NCBI GenBank assembly: GCA_022827165.1
Contig: JAJDTN010000396.1
Span: forward strand, 1 to 19,849
Direction: 5' to 3'
DNA: 19,849 bases
From: Candidatus Latescibacterota bacterium
GTDB taxonomy: Bacteria > Latescibacterota > UBA2968 > UBA8231
A program made the position numbers and the translations under genes. Positions 1-14,413 of the stretch are shown piece by piece. Numbering within the stretch: position 1 is the stretch's first letter; the number at the start of each line of letters is the position of its first letter. Under the pieces are notes generated by a model. It was not told where the DNA came from. It ran no database searches and saw only the letters and a list, made by a program, of their open reading frames with translations.

Positions 1-3000
1 GCCCTCTACGAGTGCCGACTCCTGTGGCGGTCCTGGGCCTTCCGCCTGTCGGCGCTGGCGGCGGTGGGGGTCCTGCTCCTCATCCAGATCATCTTCACCG
101 CCCCCTTCAGTGGCGCCCCGTTCTCCTTCCGCTCCTTCTCGGGGGCCCTGCCGCTGACCGCCGTCCGCCTCCTCAACCTCTACCTCGGGCTGGTGACGGC
201 GCTGCTGGCCACCGAGTTCGTCAAGCGCGACCGCCAGCTCGACAGCTCCGAGGCGGTGCTGGCCAACTCCTTCACCAACCCCGGGTACGTGGCCGGCAAG
301 ATGCTGGGGATCGGCCTCGCCCTGGGGGGGCTCGCGGCGGCGTCCCTGGCGGTGGTGGCCGTGAACCACCGGTTCTTCACCGACGCGGCCTTCGCCTGGC
401 AGCCGTACGTGCTCCTGCCCCTGCTCGGCACCCTGCCGACCCTGGTCCTCACCAGCGGCCTCGCCTGCCTGCTGATCACCCTCGCGCGCAGCCAGGCGGT
501 GGTGCTGGTGCTGATGCTCGGCGTGTGGGCGGCGGCGGTCTTCGCGGGGGAGGGCCAGTTCCAGCTCTTCGACATCTTCGCCTTCTGGATTCCCATGGCG
601 TGGTCGGACTTCGTCGGCTTCGGCAACGAGGAGCAGCTGGTGCGGGTGCGCGGCGCCCACCTGCTCGCGGGTCTGGGATGCATGGCCGCCGCCGCCCTGC
701 TCACCCCCCGGCTGCGCCAGTCGCTGACGGCCAACGCCGCGGCGGCGCTGGTGGCCGCGGTCTGCTTCGGGGGCGCCGCGTGGACCGGCAAGAGCTACCT
801 GGAGGACCGCCTCGCCGCCCGCGACAGCCGCGAGCACCTGGTCTCGCTGAGCCGCGCCGCGGCCTCGGAGCCGGCGGCGGCGGCCACCGCCTGCCGGATC
901 GAGGTCGAGCACCGGGGCCGGGAGCTGGCCGCCGGCGCCGCGATCGACCTCCGCAACCCCCACGACGAACCCCTCGACTCGCTGCTCTTCACCCTCAACC
1001 CGGGGTTCCGGGTCGCCGCGGTGGCCGTCGACGGCGCCGAGGCTTCCTTCCGCCGCGACGGGCACCTGCTGCGGGTCGCCCCCGCCGCGCCCCTGACTCC
1101 CGGCGACAGCGCCCGGGTGCGCATCGACTACCGCGGGGCTCCCGACGACGGCGCCGCCTTCCTCGACGTCGACCGCGAGCGCTTCGAGGAGCGCTTCGGC
1201 TACTGGGTGATCACCGTCGCCAAGAGCTACGGCTTCGTCACCCCCGGCTTCCTGCACCTGACGCCGGAGACGGGCTGGTACCCGGTGACCGGCCTGCCCC
1301 CGGGAGCCGCCTTCCCCGCCGCCGGCCAACGCGGCTACCCCCGCTTCCGGCTGTCCGTGCAGGTGCCGCGCGGCTGGACGGTGTTCTCGCAGGGAGAGGC
1401 GCAGGTGGACACGACCGCCGCCGGCCTGCGCTGCCGCTTCGAGGGCGGGTCCCTGCCGGGGATCTCGCTCACGGCGGGGGAGTACGAGCGCCGGCAGGTC
1501 GAGGTGGACGGCGTCGCCTACAGCCTCGCCGTGCGGCCGGGGCACGCCTACTTCGACGCTCACCTCGACTCCCTCGGTCCGGCCCTGCCGGGGCTGATCC
1601 GCGAGCTGCGCGCCGAGTACGAGACGGCCCTGGGCCTGGAGTACCCGTACCCGCGCCTGTCGCTGGTGGAGGTGCCCCTGCAGGCCTGGTCGTACCGGCG
1701 CCTGTGGACCCTGGCGCAGGAGTCGGTGCAGCCGGAGATCGTCTACCTGCCGGAGATGGGCACCCTGTGCGAGGCCGCCGACTTCCGGCGGCTGAAGCGG
1801 CGCTCGCGGTGGAGCCAGGAGCGGGCCAACCAGCTGGAGAGCGCCGTCGACCTGCAGTCCGGGTACCTGCGCGCCTTCGTCGAGGCCGACCTCATGGGCA
1901 CCCGGCACCTCGGGTGGTCGCCCCTGGGGGACAGCGGGCTGCGCGGCCGCTACCGCCTGCTGCCCCAGTTCGTCTCCTTCGCCACCCACCTGTCGTCGCC
2001 GCGCTGGCCGGTGCTCCAGGCCGCCCTCGAGTCGTGGTTCGAGCTGAGTCTGTCCCCGGGGGAGAACGACTGGTCGCGGCGGTGGAGCGGGCTCACCGCG
2101 GTGGAGCGGGCCGGGCTGACGCTGCAGGAGCGCAGCCTTCGGGAGCTGCTGGCCTCCCCCGAAGCGGCGGGGGAGCAGGGGCTGGAGGAGGTGGCCGCGA
2201 TCAAGGCGCGGCAGCTGCTTCTGGGCTTCGCCGCCACCGCCGGCCCCGACCGCTTCGGCCGCGAGATGACCGGCTTCCTCGAGGGTCACCGCGGCCGCCG
2301 GACTTCGGAGGCCGACCTGCTGCGGATGCTGCAGGGCCTCGGGGTGGACGATCCGGAGGCCCGCCTGGAGGCCTGGTTCGGCGGCACCGAGCTGCCCGGG
2401 TACGAGATCGAGGCGGCCGACACCTGGCTGGTGCGCCAGGGGGAGCGCACGCGGACCCAGGTGCAGCTGACGATCCGCAACCCCACGGCGGTGGACGGGG
2501 CGGTGGAGGTCGGGCTCCGCCTGCGCGGGGCCGACCGGGATCCCTGGGCCGACCGCGGCGCCGCCCCGGAGCACCGCCGCAGGGTGGCGGTCCCGGCGGC
2601 CTCGAGCCGGCGCGTCGGGCTGGTCGTCGACGCCCCGGTGGCGGAGATGCTGGTCGACACCTACGTCTCCCGGAACCTGCCGGCCCGCATCGAGGTGCCC
2701 CTGCCGGAGCCCAGGCTGCGGCGAGGCGCCGAGCCCTTCGACGGCGAGCGCCCGGAGCCGCCGCCGGCGGACGGGCCGCAGGGCGAGTACGTCGTCGACA
2801 ACGAGGACCCCGGCTTCGAGGTCCTGGGGGTGGCGCGCCCCAACTGGCTGCGCCGGCAGGTGGCGGACCTCTTCGACCTGGAGGTGGCCGCCGTCCCCTA
2901 CGTGGGCTTTCGCTTCTGGAGCCCGCCGGGCTCGTGGGAGGCGGCCACCGACCCCCGGTTCTACGGCCGCTTCGTGCTCTCGGGGTACTACAAGAAGGTG

Positions 3001-3330
3001 GGCGACGGCCGCAGCCGGGTCTCGTGGCGCACCGAGATCGGCGAGGACGGCCGCTACGACCTGTTCTTCTACCTCGGGGACTTCGAGGAGCGCCGCTGGC
3101 GGGGGCGCGGGGGACGGGGAGGCAATGAACTGAGCTTCCTCGTCCATCACGAGGACGGGGTCGAGTCCGCGGGCCTCGACATGGCCACCGCCGAGGAAGG
3201 CTGGAACCTGCTGGGAACCTATCCGCTGGCCGCCGGTCCCGCCCACGTGGAGCTCACCGACCGCGGCCCGGAGCGCACCGTCGTGGCCGACGCCGTCAAG
3301 TGGACGCGGCGGGACCCGCCGCGCAACTGA
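1..3330 (+). CDS. ABC-2-like permease with M1-aminopeptidase-like and golvesin-like periplasmic domains (5' partial)
   Basis: The reading frame is open from the first base, so the start lies upstream of the window; 1109 residues are visible and the stop is TGA at 3328. Counting from base 1, about seven or eight hydrophobic segments fall at residues 15-35, 51-72, 101-121, 136-161, 165-183, near 192-201, 219-235 and 244-261, as in ABC-2-type permeases. A soluble part follows. Residues about 300-800 resemble the M1-peptidase-like region of ABC permease/M1 fusion proteins (WYPV near 426, SVQPEIVYLPEMG near 575-587), but I find no HExxH zinc motif. A beta-rich part leads to residues 928-1103, a golvesin/Xly CBD-like domain (EYVVDNEDPGFEV at its start, VVADAVKW near its end). 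It is the first visible gene of an efflux operon and ends 10 bases before the TolC-type gene. The ATPase fused in the fifth gene is its likely engine. A non-catalytic binding or maturation role is inferred. The family assignment is confident, the substrate unknown. Confidence 0.8.
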   Translation, partial: ALYECRLLWRSWAFRLSALAAVGVLLLIQIIFTAPFSGAPFSFRSFSGALPLTAVRLLNLYLGLVTALLATEFVKRDRQLDSSEAVLANSFTNPGYVAGKMLGIGLALGGLAAASLAVVAVNHRFFTDAAFAWQPYVLLPLLGTLPTLVLTSGLACLLITLARSQAVVLVLMLGVWAAAVFAGEGQFQLFDIFAFWIPMAWSDFVGFGNEEQLVRVRGAHLLAGLGCMAAAALLTPRLRQSLTANAAAALVAAVCFGGAAWTGKSYLEDRLAARDSREHLVSLSRAAASEPAAAATACRIEVEHRGRELAAGAAIDLRNPHDEPLDSLLFTLNPGFRVAAVAVDGAEASFRRDGHLLRVAPAAPLTPGDSARVRIDYRGAPDDGAAFLDVDRERFEERFGYWVITVAKSYGFVTPGFLHLTPETGWYPVTGLPPGAAFPAAGQRGYPRFRLSVQVPRGWTVFSQGEAQVDTTAAGLRCRFEGGSLPGISLTAGEYERRQVEVDGVAYSLAVRPGHAYFDAHLDSLGPALPGLIRELRAEYETALGLEYPYPRLSLVEVPLQAWSYRRLWTLAQESVQPEIVYLPEMGTLCEAADFRRLKRRSRWSQERANQLESAVDLQSGYLRAFVEADLMGTRHLGWSPLGDSGLRGRYRLLPQFVSFATHLSSPRWPVLQAALESWFELSLSPGENDWSRRWSGLTAVERAGLTLQERSLRELLASPEAAGEQGLEEVAAIKARQLLLGFAATAGPDRFGREMTGFLEGHRGRRTSEADLLRMLQGLGVDDPEARLEAWFGGTELPGYEIEAADTWLVRQGERTRTQVQLTIRNPTAVDGAVEVGLRLRGADRDPWADRGAAPEHRRRVAVPAASSRRVGLVVDAPVAEMLVDTYVSRNLPARIEVPLPEPRLRRGAEPFDGERPEPPPADGPQGEYVVDNEDPGFEVLGVARPNWLRRQVADLFDLEVAAVPYVGFRFWSPPGSWEAATDPRFYGRFVLSGYYKKVGDGRSRVSWRTEIGEDGRYDLFFYLGDFEERRWRGRGGRGGNELSFLVHHEDGVESAGLDMATAEEGWNLLGTYPLAAGPAHVELTDRGPERTVVADAVKWTRRDPPRN

Positions 3331-3335
3331 AGGAG
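3331..3335 (+). promoter_or_regulatory. Ribosome binding site of the TolC-family gene
   Basis: AGGAG begins directly after the stop codon of the upstream permease and lies five bases before the ATG at 3341. It supports this start and close translational spacing within the operon. Confidence 0.7.
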
Positions 3336-3340
3336 AGCCG

Positions 3341-4798
3341 ATGAAGGGGGTGAGATTCCTGCTGCCGCTGGTCCTCTGGGCCGCGGCGCCCGCGCCGGCG
3401 GAGGTGCTGCAGCTGGCCGACGCGCTGCGCATCGCCGGCGACCGCAGTCCGACCCTGGCCGAGGCGCGCCACTCCCTGGAGATCAGCCGCCGCGAGCTGG
3501 AGGCGCGACGGGCGGCCCTCAAGTCGCGGTTCGGCCTCACGGTGACGCCCTTCGAGCACAGCCGCGACCGCACCTTCAACGAGCTGGTCTCCGGGTACAA
3601 CACCCAGGAGCAGAGCCACGCCGGCGCGGTGTTCTCCATCCGGCAGTCGATCGAGCCGACTGACGGCACCCTGAGCCTGGTGCAGGCCTTCGACTGGCGC
3701 GACGCCTCCAGCTCCTTCGCCGGCCCGCGCTCGCGGCGCTCCTTCAGCAACGGCCTGTCCCTGCGCTACAACCAGCCCCTCTTCACCCACAACCGCACCC
3801 GCCTGGAGCTCAAGCGCCTGCGCCTGGCCCTGGAGAACTCGCACCTGCAGTTCGCCACCCAGGAGCTGCAGATCGAGAGCCAGGTGACGCGCCGGTTCCT
3901 CGACCTCTACTACCAGCAGCGCAACCTCGCCATCGCCGTGGAGGAGCTGAGCAACTCCGAGGAGAGCCTGGAGATCGTCGCCGCCAAGGTGGAGGCCGGC
4001 ATCACCGCCCGCGAGGAGCTGCTGCAGGCGGGTCTGAACCGGGCCAACAGCCGCGCCGCCGTCGAGAACGCCCGCATCGGCTACGAGGAGGGCCTCGACG
4101 ACTTCCGCATCCTCCTGGGCCTGCCCCTGGAGATGGAGCTGGAGGTGGAGGCCGACGTGCGCAAGCGCCTCGTCGAGGTCGATCCGAAGCTGGCGGAGCG
4201 CCACGGCCTGGACCACCGCATGGAGATCCGCCAGCGCCAGATCGAGGTGCAGAACGCCCTCGACGACCTCGTCCGCGCCGGCGAGAGCAACGAGTTCAAG
4301 GGCTCCCTCGACCTCTCCTACGGCCTCACCGGCACCGACGCGAGTCTGGCCGGCATCTACGACTCGCCGACGCGCAACCAGAAGGTCGGGATCAGCCTCG
4401 AGGTGCCGATCTTCGACTGGGGCGAGAGGGAGCACCGCCAGGCCGCCGCCCGGGAGCGGGTGCAGAGCCGCAGGCTGTCGGCGGCCGAGGAGGAGCGCCG
4501 CATCCTCAAGGAGATCCGCCAGGCCTGCCGCTCCCTGGACAACCAGGCCACCCAGATCGAGATCGCCGAGAAGAGCGTCGAGAGCGCCCGCCAGACCTAC
4601 CGCCTCAACCTGGAGCGCTACCGCAACGGCGACCTGCCGTCGAAGGACATCGCCTTCTACCAGAACCAGCTGTCGCGGGAGCAGCTCAAGGAGGTGCGGG
4701 CCCTGATCGACTACCAGCTCGCCCTCCTCGACCTCAAGGTGCGCACCCTGTGGGACTTCGCCGCCGGCGAGCCCGTCACCCGACTCGAATCACGCTAG
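3341..4798 (+). CDS. TolC-family outer membrane efflux protein
   Basis: The 485-residue protein starts at an ATG behind a clear AGGAG and has a signal peptide (hydrophobic LLPLVLWAAAPAPA, cleavage expected before EVLQL). Two outer-membrane-efflux repeats are visible. The first opens with LADALRIAGDRSPTLAEARHSL and the second ends with long helices rich in Glu, Arg and Gln such as SVESARQTYRLNLERYRNGD near the C-terminus. Beta-barrel-like strands with alternating residues (GISLEVPIFDWGERE) separate the helical parts. Length is in the usual range for TolC/OprM proteins. Family members form trimeric channels through the outer membrane and an alpha-barrel tunnel reaching the periplasmic adaptor. 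The gene stands between the ABC permease and the adaptor gene, and its stop codon overlaps the Shine-Dalgarno of the adaptor, so it is the exit duct for this operon. Confidence 0.92.
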   Translation: MKGVRFLLPLVLWAAAPAPAEVLQLADALRIAGDRSPTLAEARHSLEISRRELEARRAALKSRFGLTVTPFEHSRDRTFNELVSGYNTQEQSHAGAVFSIRQSIEPTDGTLSLVQAFDWRDASSSFAGPRSRRSFSNGLSLRYNQPLFTHNRTRLELKRLRLALENSHLQFATQELQIESQVTRRFLDLYYQQRNLAIAVEELSNSEESLEIVAAKVEAGITAREELLQAGLNRANSRAAVENARIGYEEGLDDFRILLGLPLEMELEVEADVRKRLVEVDPKLAERHGLDHRMEIRQRQIEVQNALDDLVRAGESNEFKGSLDLSYGLTGTDASLAGIYDSPTRNQKVGISLEVPIFDWGEREHRQAAARERVQSRRLSAAEEERRILKEIRQACRSLDNQATQIEIAEKSVESARQTYRLNLERYRNGDLPSKDIAFYQNQLSREQLKEVRALIDYQLALLDLKVRTLWDFAAGEPVTRLESR

Positions 4799-4802
4799 GA
4801 GG
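4797..4802 (+). promoter_or_regulatory. Ribosome binding site deciding the adaptor start
   Basis: A consensus AGGAGG overlaps the TAG stop of the TolC-type gene and sits four bases before ATG 4807. It argues for 4807 and against the in-frame upstream start at 4750, which would lie inside the preceding gene and would bury the lipoprotein signal. Confidence 0.75.
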
Positions 4803-4806
4803 CGAC

Positions 4807-5871
4807 ATGCTGCGACATCCGATCCGCCGGCTCGCGGGGCTCGCCGCCGCCGGCCTCCTCGGCGCCGGCTGCGACCAGGAGGGGCCGAACATCGACGTGG
4901 AGTCGGCGATCCCGGTGCGGGTTCAGTCGGTGGCGCGCGGGCCGATCGCCGAGTACGTCGCCGCCACCGCCACCGTGGAGGCGGCGCGGGAGGCGCTGCT
5001 GGCCTGCGAGGAGTCCGGCCGCTACCGGCTGCAGACCAACCCGCGCACCGGTTCCGCCTGGGCCATGGGCGACCGGGTGCAGGCGGGGGACCTGATCGCG
5101 CGCCTGGAGAACGCCGAGTTCGAGAACCAGGTGAGCCTCGAGTCGAAGGCCCTGCAGCTGGCCTCGGCGCAGCGCGAGTACGACAAGCAGAAGGGCCTCT
5201 TCGAGCACGGCGGCATCACCCTGCGCGAGCTGACCGACGCCGAGCGCCAGGCGATCGACGCGCGCTACGGCCACGAGAGCGCCCTCCTGCAGCTGGCCCG
5301 GCTCGAGGTGCGCGCCCCCTTCGCCGGGGTCCTCGTCGACCTGGAGCACCACAGCCCCGGCCAGCGGCTGCGCCCCGGGGACCCCATCGGCCAGGTCATG
5401 GAGTACGCCGAGCTCTACGCCGAGGCCTCGCTGCCGGGCCAGGAGATGGGCCGGGTGGCGCCGGGCCAGCGGGCCCGGGTGACCCACTACGGCGCCGCCG
5501 GCGACACCCTTCAGGGCCGGGTGACGCAGGTCTCGCCGGTCCTCGACGCCGGCAGCCGCACCTTCAAGGCGGCCCTGGCCATCGACAACGGCGACGGGCT
5601 GCTGCGGCCGGGCATGTTCGTCAAGATCGAGCTGGTGGCGGCCTCGCGGGACTCGGCCCTGGTGATCCCCCGGGAGGTGATCGTCGACCGCGGCCACGAG
5701 AAGGTCGTCTTCGTCGTCGAGAAGGGGATCGCCGTGCGCCGCAGCCTGGAGACCGGCCTCGGCAACCGCCACCGGGTGGAGGTGCTCAGCGGCCTGATGG
5801 ACGGCGAGCGCCTGGTGGTGGAGGGCTTCGAGACCCTGCGCGACCACTCGCGGGTGAAGACCACCAACTGA
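4807..5871 (+). CDS. RND efflux periplasmic adaptor (HlyD/MFP family), lipoprotein
   Basis: The start at 4807 gives 354 residues and an N-terminal signal with arginines, a hydrophobic run and LLGAGC, a lipobox-like cleavage site placing the lipid on Cys22. The rest follows the usual adaptor order: membrane-proximal strand near residue 39 (VQSVARGPIAEYVAATATVE), first lipoyl half with GDRVQAGDLIARL, an alpha-hairpin around 105-165 (ALQLASAQREYDKQKGLFEH), second lipoyl half LEVRAPFAGVLVDLEH at about 168-183, a beta-barrel, and a C-terminal membrane-proximal domain with VIPREVIVDRGHEKVVFVVE. Adaptors link the inner-membrane pump to the TolC channel. There is only one adaptor for two RND genes, so it probably serves both. 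The stop TGA overlaps the ATG of the next gene (TGATG), which implies translational coupling. Confidence 0.92.
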   Translation: MLRHPIRRLAGLAAAGLLGAGCDQEGPNIDVESAIPVRVQSVARGPIAEYVAATATVEAAREALLACEESGRYRLQTNPRTGSAWAMGDRVQAGDLIARLENAEFENQVSLESKALQLASAQREYDKQKGLFEHGGITLRELTDAERQAIDARYGHESALLQLARLEVRAPFAGVLVDLEHHSPGQRLRPGDPIGQVMEYAELYAEASLPGQEMGRVAPGQRARVTHYGAAGDTLQGRVTQVSPVLDAGSRTFKAALAIDNGDGLLRPGMFVKIELVAASRDSALVIPREVIVDRGHEKVVFVVEKGIAVRRSLETGLGNRHRVEVLSGLMDGERLVVEGFETLRDHSRVKTTN

Positions 5872-8800
5872 TGGAGTCCCTGGCGCGGTTCTCGGTCTCC
5901 CGCCCGGCGACGGTGCTCATGCTCGTCCTCGGGATCCTGCTCCTGGGCGGCATCTCCTTCCGGCGCCTGGGGGTGGAGCTGCTGCCGGAGCTGGCCAACC
6001 CGCGGCTCTTCGTCGAGGTCGAGGCCGGGGACCTGCCGCCGTCGGAGGTGGAGGCGCGCATCACCGCCCCCATCGAGGCGGCGGCGTCGCTGTCCCGCGG
6101 CGTGGTGGACGTCGCCTCCGTGTCGAGCACCGGCGGCGCCCAGGTCACCGTCGAGTACGGCTGGGGCGCCGACATGGACGAGGCCTTCCTCGACCTGCAG
6201 AAGGGCCTGGCCGAGTTCGCCCGCCGCGAGGAGGTGGAGGAGGTCTCGGTGAGCCGCCACGATCCCAACGGCCGGCCGGTGGTGGTGGCCGCCTTCCGCC
6301 ACCCCGAGGTGGACGACCTCGACGCCCTGCGGCGCACCGCCGAGAGCATCGTCCGCAGCGAGCTGGTGCGCCTGCCCGGGGTCGCCGCCGTGGAGGTCGT
6401 CGGCGCCCGCCGCCTCGAGGTGGAGGTCCTCACCGACGCCTACACCCTCGAGGCTTACGGACTCACCCTCGAGCAGCTGGCGGCGGCGGTCCGTAACGCC
6501 AACCGCAACATGTCGGGCGGCTCCATCGTCGAGATGGGGCGCCGCTACCTGATCCGCGGCGTCGGGGAGTTCTCGTCGGCGGCCGACCTCGAGGGCCTCG
6601 TGGTCACCCAGGTCAAAGGGGAGGCGGCGGCACCGGAGGCGGGACAGGGCTCGGGCGGGCCGGCGGAGGGGGCCGGCGCGCCGGCAACCTCCGGGGCTTC
6701 GGAGCCGCGGGCGAAGCCGGTCTTCCTGCGCGACGTGGCCGAGGTGCGCCAGGTCCTGAGCGAGCCCCGGAGCATCGTCCGCCTCGACGGCCGCCGCTGC
6801 CTCGGCCTGGAGATCTACCGCGAGGCCCGCCACAACACCATCGACGCCGCCCGCGCCGTGCACGGGCAGCTGGAGGTGCTGCGCCGGAGCCTGCCGGGAT
6901 ACGAGATCGAGGTCATCCAGGACCAGTCGCGGTTCATCGCCGCGGCGGTCTCCGAGGTGGAGGAGACGGGCCTGGTGGGCGTCCTGCTGGCGGTGGCCGT
7001 GCTCTTCGTCTTCCTGCGGCGGCTGGGGGTGACGGCGGTGATCAGCCTGGCGATCCCGATCTCGGTGGTGGCCACCTTCAACCTGATGTACTTCGGCGAG
7101 CTGAGCCTGAACCTCATGACCCTGGGCGGTCTCGCCCTCGGCGCCGGCATGCTCGTGGACAACGCCATCGTCGTGGTGGAGAACGTCTTCCGCCACATGG
7201 AGCGCGGCGAATCCCCGGCGCGGGCGGCGGTCCTCGGCGCCGGCGAGGTGGGCGGCGCCATCACCAGCGCCACCCTGACCACCATCGTCGTCTTCCTGCC
7301 CATCGTCTACCTCCAGGGCGCGGCGGGGGAGCTGTTCCGCGAGCAGGCGTGGACGGTGGCCTTCTCGCTGCTGTCGTCGCTCTTCGTCGCCCTCGTGGTC
7401 ATCCCCATGCTGTGCTCGCGGCTCCTGGGGCGGGGAGGAGCGCCGCCGGCCGGAAGGGTCCCCTTCCCGCGCTACGGCGCCCTCCTCGGGGCCCTGCTGC
7501 GGCGGCGGGTGCCGGTGGTGCTCGTGGCGGCGGCGCTGGTGGCGGGTACCGTCGCCGTGCTGTCGCGGCTGGGCAGCGAGTTCATGCCCCACCTCGACCC
7601 CGGCCAGCTCTCCCTGCACCTGACCCTGCCCGAGGGCACCCGCCTCGACCGCACCGAGGGGGCGGTGCGCAACGTGGAGAGGTCCATCGCCGCCAGCCTC
7701 GGCCCCGAGCTGGCCCACCTCTACTCCCGCGTCGGCCGGGCCGCCGGCTCCGCGGGTCCGGGCGAGCCCCTGGCCGGTGAGAACCGGGCGGTGATCCACG
7801 TGCAGCTCCGCGAGGGCAGCGCGATCTCGGCGGCGGCGCTGGCCGAGGCCCTCGGCGAGGCGCCGGCCGGTCCCGACGCGCAGGTCCGCTACCTGCTGCG
7901 GGAGACGGCCCTGGAGACCAGCCTCGGCCGCCCGGAGGCGCCGGTGGTGGTGGAGATCCACGGCCAGTCCCTCGGCGTGCTGGCGGGCCTGGCGGAGGAG
8001 GTGGAGGAGCGCCTGGCCGGGATCGAGGGGCTCCACGGCGTCGAGTCGAGCCTGGCCCCCGGACGGCCGGAGATCGAGATCGTCGTCGACCGGGCGGCGG
8101 CGGCGGCCTTCCACCTGGGCATCGACGCCATCGGCTCGCAGCTGCAGAGCCTGCTCTCCGGGCAGGAGGCCGGCCGCCTGCGGCAGCGCGGCGAGGCCGC
8201 CGACATCGTCATCCGCCGGCCGCGGGTGACCCCGGAGGAGCTGGGGGGACTGCTGCTGGAGGCGCCGGGGGGGCTGCGGGTGCGCCTCGACGAGGTCTCC
8301 CGCCTGCGCGCCTCGCTGACGCCCCGGGAGATCCTGCGCCGCAACCAGCAGCGGGTGGTCACGGTGAGCGCCCGCCTCGACGAGGGCGAGCCCTTCGACC
8401 GCGTCGCCGGACGCGTCACCGAGGCCCTCGGAGGGGTGAGCGCGCCGCCGGAGTACGGCTTCGACCTCACCGGCGAGGAGAAGCTGCGGCAGGACTCCTT
8501 CCGCAACCTGCGCTTCGCCCTGATCCTGGCGGTGGTCCTCGTCTACATGGTGATGGCCGCCCAGTTCGAGTCCCTCCTCCATCCCTTCGTCATCCTCCTG
8601 ACCATCCCCCTGGCCGGCGTCGGCGCCGTGGCCCTGCTCCTGGCCCTGGGCATGCCCCTCAACGTCATGTCCTTCATAGGGGTGATCCTGCTGGCCGGGA
8701 TCGCGGTCAACGACTCGATCGTGCTCGTGGACCGCATCAACCGCAACCGCCGCTCCGGGCAGGAGCTGGAGGAGGCGATCGTCAACGCCGGCCGGACGCG

Positions 8801-9016
8801 CATCCGGCCGATCCTGATGACCAGCCTGACCACCATGCTCGCCCTGCTGCCCCTGGCCGCCGGCGCCGGCGAGGGCGCGGTCCTGCGGGCGCCGATGGCG
8901 GTGGCCGTCATCGGCGGGCTCTTCAGCTGCACCGCCCTCACCCTGGCCGTGGTGCCCTGCGTCTACCACCTCTTCGCCCGCATCGACCGGCTGCGTCCGG
9001 CCCAGGCCGCCTCCCG

Positions 9017-9020
<4 letters not shown>
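5871..9020 (+). CDS. RND efflux permease (HAE-type), first of two
   Basis: The 1049-residue protein is of normal AcrB/CusA-family size, with the expected N-terminal membrane helix (SRPATVLMLVLGILLLGG), two large periplasmic loops and two blocks of transmembrane helices. TM4 carries GMLVDNAIVVVEN with Asp430 in the proton-relay position and Asn431 where AcrB has a second Asp. TM10 has AVNDSIVLVD (Asn947, Asp948) in place of the AcrB lysine. Such variants are common in broad-family, SwrC-like RND permeases. The family exports small molecules from the periplasm or membrane using the proton gradient. An Ala/Gly/Pro-rich insertion occupies residues about 250-282 of the first periplasmic loop, just before PVFLRDVAEV. 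The start overlaps the adaptor stop, and the stop overlaps the GTG of the next RND gene. Two consecutive RND genes suggest a heteromeric pump like MdtBC. Confidence 0.93.
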
Positions 9021-13686
<4,666 letters not shown>

Positions 13687-13690
<4 letters not shown>

Positions 13691-14391
13691 CGCCGCCCGT
13701 GGGCAGCGCCCCCGCCTTCCTGCGCTACAGCGCCCGGCAGGTCTTCGCCGGCCGCTTCGCCTGGTTCCTGGCGCTGGCCGTAGCCCTCTTCCTGGTCATC
13801 GCCGTGATCCACACGGCCGGGGAGAAGGTGCCGCCGGGGCCCGATCTCATCTACTACTTCCTCCTCGTCCCCGGCGTGGTGCTGGTCATCTATCCCTCGG
13901 CGTACGCCCTGCAGAGCGAGACCGACGCGGGCATGATGGAGACCGTTTTCGGGATTCCCGACTACCGCTACAAAGTGTGGTTGGTCCGGCACGCCGTGAT
14001 GCTGATGGCGGCGGCCGTCGTCCTGGCCGGGCTGGCCCTGTTCTGCCGCTTCGCCCTCACCGACTTCGCCGTCCACGAGATGGTCTTCCACCTCATGTTC
14101 CCCGTGGCCTTCCTCTCCAGCGCCGGATTCCTCGTGGCCACCTTCACCCGCAGCGGCAACGGCGCCGCGGCGATCCTCGTGCTCCTCGTCCTGGCTCTCT
14201 GGATCACCGCCCAGCCCCTGGAGGGCAGCCGCTGGAGCGTGTTCTACAACCCCTTCGACCTCCTCGACGAGGTCGAGGGTCTGGTGCGCTCGGGCAACAC
14301 ATTCCACAACCGCGCCTACCTGCTCGCCGGGTCGGTGCTGGCCGTCCTCGGCGGCCTCCTGCGCCTGCAGCACCGCGAACGCTTCGTCTGA
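13687..14391 (+). CDS. ABC-2-type transporter permease
   Basis: The 234-residue protein starts at a GTG that overlaps the stop of the RND-ABC fusion (GTGA). About six hydrophobic segments are visible, including FAWFLALAVALFLVIAVIHTA, YYFLLVPGVVLVIYPSAYAL, AVMLMAAAVVLAGLALFCRF, FHLMFPVAFLSSAGFLVATF, AAAILVLLVLALWITA and LLAGSVLAVLGGLLRL. QSETDAGMMETVFGIPDYRYKVW, quoted here only as far as its core ETDAGMMETVFGIPDYRYKV, between segments 2 and 3 is typical of ABC-2 permeases, where the cytosolic loop contacts the ATPase. It lacks its own ATP-binding domain, so the ATPase of the preceding fusion protein is the obvious partner. It may pair with the larger permease of the first gene as the second membrane half. 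It is the last gene of the operon, and its stop is part of an inverted repeat shared with the thyA stop. Confidence 0.8.
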
Positions 14392-14413
14392 CGGGACAGC
14401 CGCCGGTCAGACG
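14385..14413. terminator. Stem-loop across the convergent stop codons
   Basis: CGTCTGAC (14385-14392) and GTCAGACG (14406-14413) are a perfect 8-bp inverted repeat with a 13-base loop. The left arm contains the operon's TGA stop and the right arm contains the thyA stop on the other strand. The position between convergent genes fits a bidirectional transcription end, but no T-run follows on either side, so it is not a canonical intrinsic terminator. Confidence 0.4.

Noticed and set aside
12..3128. Long plus-strand frame overlapping the first permease
   Set aside because: Pro/Arg/Gly-rich low-complexity translation without domains, while the other frame gives a recognisable permease.
1..3330. 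Active M1 zinc aminopeptidase
   Set aside because: No HExxH motif is present anywhere in the visible protein, so catalysis is not claimed.
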